DNA of 19,311 bases from Treponema sp. Lineage in GTDB: Bacteria; Spirochaetota; Spirochaetia; Treponematales; Treponemataceae. Below are positions 14,130 through 19,311 of the stretch, one piece after another. The position numbers were made by a program, and so were the translations under genes. The notes under the pieces are model-generated. The model was not told where the DNA came from. It was given only the letters and a program-made list of their open reading frames with translations, and ran no database searches. The DNA is taken from the NCBI GenBank assembly GCA_016296655.1, contig JAEDIW010000044.1, positions 1-19,311 of the forward strand, written 5' to 3'. How positions within the stretch are numbered: the stretch's first letter is position 1; the number at the start of each line of letters is the position of its first letter.

Positions 14130-14139
14130 CTTTGTCGCA
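14122..14139 (-). promoter_or_regulatory. Candidate ANTAR-binding hairpin overlapping the attenuator
   Basis: The minus strand reads TGCGACAAAGAGGTCGTA: a 6-bp stem (one G-T pair) closing the hexaloop AAAGAG, with A at loop position 1 and G at position 4 as in known ANTAR targets. Its 3' arm GGTCGTA is also the 5' arm of the terminator, so the two structures exclude each other. It starts at the predicted transcription start. A second hexaloop of the same kind, usual in ANTAR targets, was not found with confidence. Confidence 0.6.
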
Positions 14140-14145
14140 TGAGTG

Positions 14146-14174
14146 ATAATATACTTTTTTTAGTTTTTTTTCAA
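14146..14174 (-). promoter_or_regulatory. Sigma-70-like promoter of the glnA operon
   Basis: On the minus strand TTGAAA (14169-14174), a 17-bp spacer and TATTAT (14146-14151). The expected start is about 14139, the first base of the ANTAR-type hairpin. A further TTGACA lies upstream near 14235 but has no good -10. Confidence 0.65.
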
Positions 14175-14257
14175 CTACAGAAAAATTTTTCGGGATTTTC
14201 AGAAAAATAGAAGCAGAAAAGGCTTTTTTTACTGTCAATTTTTACATTCAGTTTTTG

Positions 14258-14557
14258 TTAAAGGCTTTGACAGGGGTAACATTGAATATAGCTAATTGTC
14301 CCTAGAACTTTCATTGAGTTGCAGTTGATTGTGTCCGTAGCTTTTTCAACTGAAATATTCAGGACTTTTGCAATGTCTGCAAGGCATGTGTATAGGAGGC
14401 AAGTCTGTTTTCTTCATCTGCTTCATTTTGCGGATGAACCCCAAGTGTTGGAATGATTTTTACACAAGAGAATGAATCTTTGGCGGTCTGGCTGATTTGA
14501 CAGTTCTTTTTGTAGGAGTCCAGACTGACAGAGCTTGCAACAATCGTTCCATTAAAT
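14258..14557 (-). pseudogene. TatD-family hydrolase, degraded remnant
   Basis: Two frames on the minus strand hold parts of a TatD-type metal-dependent DNase/hydrolase. The first (to the stop at 14359) reads GTIVASSVSLDSYKKN, then KIIPTLGVHPQNEADEEN, like the 'ASSVdxesxkk ... TLGIHPq' block near the TatD N-terminus. The second, overlapping it near 14370, reads TCLADIAKVLNISVEKATD, then NCNSMKVLG, like the C-terminal helix 'vAekIAelkgiSvEEva..T..Na.rlFG'. The central 150 or so residues with most metal ligands are missing, and the start is replaced by IS-derived sequence. So the gene suffered a large internal deletion plus a frameshift. The identification rests on these two motifs only. Confidence 0.6.
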
Positions 14558-14679
14558 GGGGCTGTCCCAAAAGTGAGCAAACCGTTTTCTCCCGCTAATT
14601 CTTCTGCTGTCATCCCATGGAAGTCAATCTGATCCAGCAACTGGTCGATGACATCTTTTTCTTTTGTTTTGGCCAACAT
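14558..14679 (-). mobile_element. IS256-like transposase N-terminal fragment joined to an IS end
   Basis: Behind a good ribosome-binding site (AGGAGG, minus strand) an ATG at 14679 begins MLAKTKEKDVIDQLLDQIDF, followed by HGMTAEELAGENGLL. I recognise this as the N-terminus of an IS256-type transposase. After 35 residues it runs into GGGGCTGTCCCAAAAGT (plus strand, 14558-14574), a sequence typical of insertion-sequence ends. Beyond that the frame continues into the TatD remnant, so an in-frame fusion ORF of about 106 residues exists (14359-14679). The fragment could be an element reduced by internal deletion to its start and one end, or a junction of two different elements. The opposite end was not identified. 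Confidence 0.55.
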
Positions 14680-14734
14680 TGTACTCCTCCTTAAGAGTAT
14701 CATATTTGTCAGCCATTTACACAGAAAATTTTAC

Positions 14735-15061
14735 AAGGTCATCAAATTTAAGAAACCAGTTATAGATCTTAAAGGAACTGGAAATCAAATAAAATCACTA
14801 AGAAAATCAAAAGGATTTACCGTTCGCAATTTTCAGGATATTTTTGGCTTTGAATTTCCTTAGGCTATTTATTCATGGGAGCAGGGAAAAAACATTCCAG
14901 CAATTGACAATCTGATTGTCTTATCAACCTTGTTTGAAGTTTCGATGGATCAGCTTATTGTTACTCGAATTGTTGAAGTTGATATAATGTGTTCCTCAGA
15001 TACAGCTTCTAAACTTTGCAACAAGAAGTGTGATACCTGCAAATGGAAACTTTCAGCTTAG
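14735..15061 (+). pseudogene. XRE-family transcriptional regulator with one nonsense codon
   Basis: One frame runs from KVIKFKKPVIDLKGTGNQIK through LRKSKGFTVRNFQDIFGFEF to a TAG at 14861-14863, and continues in the same frame AIYSWEQGKNIPAIDNLIVL, then FEVSMDQLIV, to the real stop at 15059-15061. This is a complete small Cro/C1-type helix-turn-helix protein of the kind often seen in Firmicutes ('IDLKGTGxxIxxLRxxxGxxVRDLQxxFGFExPQAIYxWExGxxxPTIDNLxxL'). The TAG replaces the Gln expected in 'P-Q-A-I-Y', a single CAG to TAG change. No clear start codon remains before the conserved part, although the frame is open back to 14648. The Cys-rich tail (CNKKCDTCKW) is intact. Decay looks recent. Confidence 0.8.
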
Positions 15062-15098
15062 TGATTTATGTGAAGTGATTTAAACGAAGAAAACCAAA

Positions 15099-15147
15099 TA
15101 CGGCGCAACCTCGTCTGAACACAATTGTTCAGCAAAGTTGTGCCGTA
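15099..15147. terminator. Long bidirectional hairpin between convergent genes
   Basis: TACGGCGCAAC (15099-15109) pairs with GTTGTGCCGTA (15137-15147) with one wobble, and inside it CTGAACA (15115-15121) pairs with TGTTCAG (15126-15132). Read on the minus strand it follows the stop of the zinc-finger membrane gene and is followed by TTTGGTTTTC. Likely terminator; also possibly a copy of a dispersed repeat. Confidence 0.6.
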
Positions 15148-15154
15148 ATCAGGT

Positions 15155-16867
15155 TTATTTATTGTATACTGCGGTGTAGTAATTACGGATATTACTTGCT
15201 CTATAAAAAGCAGAGATTTTTCCGTTGTTGTCTAACCTAACAGTTGCTAAAGCATATTTGTGTTTTACGGTATTTTTTCCTGTTTCTACCTTGTCGATAA
15301 AGAAAACCAAAGGTTCGCGGGATGGAAAATCGTATAACCCAGGTGTCTTTTTTATGATTTTTCTCAATTCTTTAGTAACAAATTTTTCATCATTTTCCTG
15401 AGAATCGCCATAGCTCATTTGCTTTTCAAGAACCTGAATATAATCCTTATAAGTATCTTCTGTTACCTTATCTGGAGTTTCTATAGGGTTTTCTACATAA
15501 GCAATGTTGAACATTGTTTTTTTGTTTTCCGTATGATAGAAAACTGCATCCTTATTGGCAAAAGCTGCAAATTCATAGCAAGGATGATCTCCTTCTTCAT
15601 ACTGAGCGACTACCCAAGGTTCGAATTGCTTATTTGCACCTGCGATAGCAATGCCAAGTAAAAGGAACCATCCGGCAACTGCTGCGGCACCAATAATGAA
15701 CTTTTTCCTTTTGGCTTTTAAGAATTTTGCAATTTTTTCGTTTATTGATTTTATGTTTTTTTCAAACAGTTCGTTCTTCTTTTTTTCTGCGCCAGAGGAT
15801 TCAATAAGCTTTTGCTTACATTCAGCACTACAACAGTAACTGTAAACTGGATCAATATTATTCAAAACATAATCATTAATTTTTTTCTGATTAGGTATAA
15901 GAATATTTACATATTTTTCTGGAGAAAATTTAGTATTAGAGTCAGTATAGTTGTAATCAGTTATTGCAAGATAATCGCTTTTTTTTGCTTTCTCATGATT
16001 TATTTTTGTTTTTCTATGTTCAGTTATGTGATAGTAAAATGTTCCTTTAAAATTTTCTTGACGTGAAAAATAAGTTTCGTATTCTGAATATTCTTTTTCA
16101 ATATCAGCATAATTATAATAAAGAATATCTTTTTCATAGGCAGAAAAGTCTTCTACTTTAGCAATTCCTAAAAACTGCAATTGTTTTTCAGAAAAGTTTT
16201 TAAAATTGATTTCTTTATTATTTATAAAATCATTTACGTTATCCTGATCACTTAATTTGAAGGAAACCGTTTTTTCTGTGTCTTTTTTAGCATATCTGAT
16301 AGAAGAAGAAAAACTATGAGGATATTCATAATATTGAAGTGCAATTAATTCTGGAGAAATTTTTCCACAGCATTTACATTTCATTTTTTCAAGATATCCA
16401 TTGATTATTTTCTGGCGTTTATCAGGATTAATTTTATATTTATTCTGATTCATATTGTAGATTTGTGCATTTGCTTCGTTCCAGAAAGCATTTCTTGCAT
16501 TAAACCAATCGCGGTAAATTTTATCTTCTTTTTCCTGTTGTATTCTCTCACGTTCTTCTTTGGCTTTTCTTTCAGCTTCCCTCTTAGCTTCCCATTTAGC
16601 TTCCCATTCAGCATATTTTTCCTCACGTTTAGCATCTATTGCAGCGCTTTCAGCAGCACGTTTCTTTTCCAAATTTCTATACCATGCCATAGCACAACCA
16701 CGGGAACAACAGTCGTCACCATCGCATTTAAAAGAATCATCATAATAAACAGCACTATACTTTTGAATTCTTTCATAGGAGTTGAAAGACCTTCCACAAT
16801 TAGCACAGGTTCCGTTTCTTCCAGTCGTACCATTAGTTTCTGCTATTTCTTTTAATTGTAAACTCAT
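15155..16867 (-). CDS. Cysteine-rich zinc-finger protein with one transmembrane segment
   Basis: A 570-residue protein of unknown function. The N-terminus has a finger C21/C24 ... C54/C58 (CANCGRSF ... CSRGC) of the same type as in the Sel1-repeat protein at 6171. Residues about 65-120 form a highly charged, Ala/Glu/Lys/Arg-rich helix, probably a coiled coil (several KWEAKREAERKAKEERER-like units). Near residue 165 comes MKCKCCGK, and about 185 residues later YCCSAECKQKL, which together look like one more finger with a large Asp/Tyr/Lys-rich insertion. A membrane helix follows (FIIGAAAVAGWFLLLGIAIA, about residues 392-412), then a soluble domain of about 155 residues. No signal peptide, so the fingers are probably cytoplasmic and the last domain outside. 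GAGG lies 5 nt before the ATG. Confidence 0.8.
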   Translation of the reverse strand: MSLQLKEIAETNGTTGRNGTCANCGRSFNSYERIQKYSAVYYDDSFKCDGDDCCSRGCAMAWYRNLEKKRAAESAAIDAKREEKYAEWEAKWEAKREAERKAKEERERIQQEKEDKIYRDWFNARNAFWNEANAQIYNMNQNKYKINPDKRQKIINGYLEKMKCKCCGKISPELIALQYYEYPHSFSSSIRYAKKDTEKTVSFKLSDQDNVNDFINNKEINFKNFSEKQLQFLGIAKVEDFSAYEKDILYYNYADIEKEYSEYETYFSRQENFKGTFYYHITEHRKTKINHEKAKKSDYLAITDYNYTDSNTKFSPEKYVNILIPNQKKINDYVLNNIDPVYSYCCSAECKQKLIESSGAEKKKNELFEKNIKSINEKIAKFLKAKRKKFIIGAAAVAGWFLLLGIAIAGANKQFEPWVVAQYEEGDHPCYEFAAFANKDAVFYHTENKKTMFNIAYVENPIETPDKVTEDTYKDYIQVLEKQMSYGDSQENDEKFVTKELRKIIKKTPGLYDFPSREPLVFFIDKVETGKNTVKHKYALATVRLDNNGKISAFYRASNIRNYYTAVYNK

Positions 16868-17028
16868 AAATCCTCTTTTTTATGTTTGTAAGTTTTAAAT
16901 ATTTTAAACCCAAAGAAAAATTTTTTTCGGGAATAAATTCCCAAATTTGTAATTTTTTCCACTGATTGTCGCTGATGTTTAGTTTCATAAATATGTTTTC
17001 TCTTGATTTTTTACTTCTTATTTAGTAA

Positions 17029-17157
17029 TTTCTAGATGTAAATGGTTATAGTTGGTGGCGTTTAGGTTCCCAATATTGTGATTATTTGTTAACTGAATCT
17101 TTTGATTCTTTTACTGGCTATACGAGTTTTACCACACGTCTTCAGAATTGGGACTGA
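17029..17157 (+). pseudogene. C-terminal remnant of an unknown protein
   Basis: A plus-strand frame flanked by stops encodes 42 residues without a start codon: DVNGYSWWRLGSQYCDYLLT, ESFDSFTGYTSFTTRLQNWD and stop. The aromatic, compositionally normal sequence looks like real protein rather than chance, and a hairpin follows it, but no family can be named. The remaining DNA from 16868 to 17028 holds the upstream region of the minus-strand zinc-finger gene and a GGGAATAAATTCCC palindrome, and no other gene. Confidence 0.35.
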
Positions 17158-17163
17158 AGGACT

Positions 17164-17181
17164 AAGACACAGTTGTGTCTT
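17164..17181. terminator. Short perfect hairpin before the Rpn gene
   Basis: AAGACACA (17164-17171) pairs with TGTGTCTT (17174-17181), with loop GT and TTATT following. It lies 7 nt after the stop of the small remnant and just before the Rpn ribosome-binding site. It may be the remnant's terminator or protect the Rpn start from read-through. Confidence 0.45.
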
Positions 17182-17204
17182 TATTCCAATTTCAGGAGAC
17201 GTGT

Positions 17205-18122
17205 ATGGCATTATCGTATAGACCATCTCGTGATGCACTTTTAAATCCTTGTGCAGATCCAACTTTCAAAATTATTTTTACAAACGATTCTGATGAATCT
17301 CGTGGCGCTCTAACCTGTTTTCTTTCCGATATTTTGGAAAAGCAGGTTACTGATGTAGTCCTTCAACCCAATGAGCTTTCCGGAGAAGCTCTGGACGACA
17401 AACAGTCTGAATTTGATATCAACTGTAAAATTGACGGTAAGGCTGTTAATATTGAAATGCAGGGACGGAATGAAAATGCCTGTTATGGCAAGCGTGCTGA
17501 ATATCATGTGGCTCACTTACTGAATCACTACACTCCAAAAGGTAAAAGCTGGCAGGATATTCCTCAGGTTTTCCAAATTTCGGTACTCAATTTCATCTTT
17601 GATGCGGAGGAAGAGAACTGCATCAACTGGTACAATATGAAAAATGCAGATAGCCACCAGATAGGAAATCTTCTGAACGTCATCTTTATTGAATTGCCAA
17701 AGATAAAGCAGCTTCCAGATGATGTTTCAAAATTGACGAAAACTCAGATGTGGGGTAAATTCTTCTTGTACGCTTCCAATAAAGACAAGCAGGACTTTGT
17801 AAAAGAGATTTGTGCTCATAACAGGGGGATTAATATGGCAGTGACAGTACTTGAACACGTAAGTCAGGACGAAATGAACTGGTATCACGAAAGCCGATAC
17901 TGGATGCATGTTTCTGATATGAAAACAGCAGAACAGCATGCCATAGAAACCGGTATGGCAAAAGGTATGGAAGAAGGACTTGCAAAGGGGCTCGAGCAAG
18001 GTGCAACACAACAAAATCTTGAAAATGCTAAAAAAATGATGGAATGTCACATCGATTTCGAAACGATTTTTAAGGTTACAGGAATATCAGAAGAAGAACT
18101 GGTCAAACACAGCGAGTCATAG
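17205..18122 (+). CDS. Rpn-family recombination-promoting nuclease / PD-(D/E)XK transposase-like protein
   Basis: A 305-residue protein of the Rpn (PDDEXK_2) family, DNA endonucleases that promote RecA-independent recombination and are often annotated as transposases. Landmarks are the start NPCADPTFKIIFTND, the nuclease core FDINCKIDGKAVNIEMQGR with catalytic Asp, Glu and Gln, the following KRAEYHVAHLLNHYTPKG, and VFQISVLNFIFDAEE. The C-terminus has the usual Gly-spaced repeat GMAKGMEEGLAKGLEQG and a closing helix ending in GISEEELVKH. All expected parts are present. The frame opens 10 codons earlier (17175), but the ATG at 17205 has AGGAG (17194-17198) six bases upstream and gives the usual family start. 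Such genes are usually multicopy. No inverted repeats were seen around this one. Confidence 0.9.
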   Translation: MALSYRPSRDALLNPCADPTFKIIFTNDSDESRGALTCFLSDILEKQVTDVVLQPNELSGEALDDKQSEFDINCKIDGKAVNIEMQGRNENACYGKRAEYHVAHLLNHYTPKGKSWQDIPQVFQISVLNFIFDAEEENCINWYNMKNADSHQIGNLLNVIFIELPKIKQLPDDVSKLTKTQMWGKFFLYASNKDKQDFVKEICAHNRGINMAVTVLEHVSQDEMNWYHESRYWMHVSDMKTAEQHAIETGMAKGMEEGLAKGLEQGATQQNLENAKKMMECHIDFETIFKVTGISEEELVKHSES

Positions 18123-18174
18123 AAAACTGATAGCTAAAGCTTTTGTTCAGACATTTTATAACAGATAACAAAAA

Positions 18175-18441
18175 ATGACAGTTGTAAAAAAAGAATTGAT
18201 TACGATAACCCCAAAAAAAGCTTCTGAACTGCTGGGTAAAAATTTCAATAACAGAGAGCTACATCCCATGAACGTTCAATATTTTGTTGATATTATAAAA
18301 TGTGGTGAATGGCAGGGGTCAAAAGCAAATTCCATTCAAATTGATATAGCAGGAAATTTAATAAACGGGCAGCACCGCTTGAACGCAATTGTTCAGACTA
18401 ACGCGGAACTACCCGTCTGGATTTTTACTGTGGAATTATAA
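18175..18441 (+). CDS. Short ParB-like protein, probably truncated
   Basis: An 88-residue protein resembling the N-terminal part of ParB-like nuclease proteins of phages and plasmids. It has an initial region ASELLGKNFNNRELHPMNVQ, a middle YFVDIIKCGEWQGSKANSIQ, and the signature IDIAGNLINGQHRLNAI followed by VWIFTVEL and stop. The G-Q-H-R-L motif corresponds to the ParB box (GxxRxxA). Relatives usually continue for 150 or more residues after this point, so the gene is probably a 3'-truncated remnant or a minimal form. There is no Shine-Dalgarno sequence before the ATG. It lies 52 nt after the Rpn gene, on the same strand, which suggests shared transcription. Confidence 0.6.
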   Translation: MTVVKKELITITPKKASELLGKNFNNRELHPMNVQYFVDIIKCGEWQGSKANSIQIDIAGNLINGQHRLNAIVQTNAELPVWIFTVEL

Positions 18442-18464
18442 GCCATAAAACTTATAAAACAACG

Positions 18465-19193
18465 TTACATTTCTCCTGCATTCCAGAAATCATCTGTCAT
18501 AAAACCATTAAATTCCCAGTTTTCTTCATTGTTATCGTCTTCTGTGTCTTCCAATCCACTGTTGTTGTTCTTAATAGCATCAATAAGCCCATCTCCAAAA
18601 TGATCAAAACAATCGAGACAACTGATTCTATCATCATTTTCATCAAGCAAATAAGCATCCCAGTCAAAAATCAATTCATCATCACTTATTGTAATGTAAA
18701 GTCTTGCTGTCTTACCATTTTTCTTATTGGTGAATTTTGCGAAATATTTTCCCAAAGTTTCAGACTGTTCAAGCAAAGGACCATTTGGACCAGATTCTGA
18801 AGCAACTGCAGCTCCATCAGTCCAATCCCATGCACCGTCACGGCATCTTAAAGTTCCTTTTTCAGTTGTAATCCATTTTCTATAACTGTAAGGTCCTTCT
18901 GAATATTCTCCATCTCCAAGAATCTGAACAGTCTTCATGTCTACAGGATGGAATTCTTCAAAAATCTCGGTAATCCAATCTGTTTCCAAAGCATCACCAG
19001 GAACTTCTGATTCAACAAGTCCATTATTATTAACACTTTCAAGAGCCGATTCTACATTAATCTGCCCCTCGTCAATCCCTTCGTTGAACCAGTCATATTG
19101 ATTTTTACACCATTCAATAACATTTTCCAACATATCTCCATCATTGGAACCATCTTCTTTCCTAAAACGAATTTCAAAGTATCCCTGAGCCAT
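18465..19193 (-). CDS. Acidic hypothetical protein, 242 aa
   Basis: A very acidic soluble protein with no recognised domain. Visible segments are QGYFEIRFRKEDGSN at the start, CKNQYDWFNEGIDEGQINVE, YSYRKWITTEKGTLRCRDGA, and a C-terminal LEDTEDDNNEENWEFNGFMT tail dense in Asp, Glu and Asn. The open frame extends 32 codons further upstream (to 19289), but the ATG at 19193 follows GGGAGA and the upstream part is hydrophobic and A/T-rich noise, so 19193 is chosen. It converges on the short ParB-like gene with 23 nt between the stops. The composition would suit an immunity or inhibitor protein, but nothing else supports that. Confidence 0.65.
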   Translation of the reverse strand: MAQGYFEIRFRKEDGSNDGDMLENVIEWCKNQYDWFNEGIDEGQINVESALESVNNNGLVESEVPGDALETDWITEIFEEFHPVDMKTVQILGDGEYSEGPYSYRKWITTEKGTLRCRDGAWDWTDGAAVASESGPNGPLLEQSETLGKYFAKFTNKKNGKTARLYITISDDELIFDWDAYLLDENDDRISCLDCFDHFGDGLIDAIKNNNSGLEDTEDDNNEENWEFNGFMTDDFWNAGEM

Positions 19194-19239
19194 TCTATTT
19201 CTCCCATAAAATTTTATAAGAATAATCTTTATTTCAATG

Positions 19240-19245
19240 ATTATA
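19240..19245 (-). promoter_or_regulatory. -10 box (TATAAT) for the acidic protein gene
   Basis: A perfect TATAAT on the minus strand, 46 nt before the ATG at 19193. No convincing -35 lies 16-18 bp upstream. The leader contains the palindrome ATAAAATTTTAT next to the ribosome-binding site. Confidence 0.35.
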
Positions 19246-19311
19246 GATTCAAAAATGCAAAATAAAAGAGCAGATTTTCTCGTTAACAACGGGAATTTTT
19301 TCCCTAACTTT

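Noticed and set aside
16463..16855. 130-aa Phe/Ser-rich plus-strand ORF
   Set aside because: Antisense of the charged coiled-coil region of the minus-strand Cys-rich protein. The composition is the mirror of Lys/Glu codons.
1..19311. CRISPR array, tRNA, rRNA or replication origin
   Set aside because: No regularly spaced repeats, no cloverleaf-like sequence, no rRNA segments and no dnaA-box cluster were seen.

Overview
The window looks like chromosome of a host-associated spirochaete, most probably a Treponema. The evidence is a periplasmic-flagellum core flagellin of the FlaB type, a bacterial prolyl-tRNA synthetase with an insertion domain, low GC content with A/T-rich intergenic DNA, and a Rpn/PD-(D/E)XK 'transposase' of the sort multiplied in treponemes. 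This assignment rests on recalled family features, not on a search.

Layout. Positions 1-2100 are a decayed accessory zone: the tail of an unknown gene, a small hypothetical gene, an IS1595/ISXO2-type transposase remnant, and a wrecked CitB/DcuR-type two-component system. The kinase tail and the regulator start overlap at a stop/start codon. The regulator's HTH C-terminus lies about 0.7 kb further on, beyond an unrelated minus-strand gene. Positions 2114-6080 hold housekeeping-type genes: a GerMN-domain membrane protein (+), then, on the minus strand, proS overlapping an exported protein of unknown function. Positions 6171-7871 encode a cysteine-rich zinc-finger plus Sel1-repeat protein. A 270-bp internally deleted insertion sequence (MITE-like) lies between it and flaB. 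flaB (8235-9095, minus) has a sigma-28-like promoter. Upstream on the same strand are a membrane-anchored zinc-ribbon protein and a hemolysin III-family membrane protein.

Positions 10653-10798 hold four perfect inverted repeats in a row. Next come a GGDEF protein with a C-terminal GAF-like half and a nitrogen unit on the minus strand: a short glutamine synthetase (glnA) followed 3 nt later by an ANTAR-domain regulator. The glnA leader carries a sigma-70-like promoter, a 5'-terminal hairpin with an ANTAR-type hexaloop, and a strong intrinsic terminator sharing bases with that hairpin. This reads as a self-contained antitermination circuit. Positions 14258-15061 are another graveyard: a TatD-like remnant, an IS256-like transposase N-terminus, an IS end, and an XRE-type regulator with one nonsense codon. 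The right part holds a second cysteine-rich protein with the same zinc-finger module plus a membrane segment, a Rpn-family nuclease/transposase, a short ParB-like protein and an acidic unknown protein.

Two patterns cut across the window. First, four genes without a Shine-Dalgarno sequence (GerMN, proS, the zinc-ribbon protein, GGDEF) each have a -35 TTGA(A/T)N, a 17-bp spacer and a -10 box ending only 6-8 nt before the ATG. This predicts leaderless mRNAs. Second, two otherwise different proteins share a CxxCG-[KR]-x-F ... CSxxC finger, in one case with about 185 residues inserted inside the finger. No rRNA, tRNA, CRISPR array or replication origin was seen.
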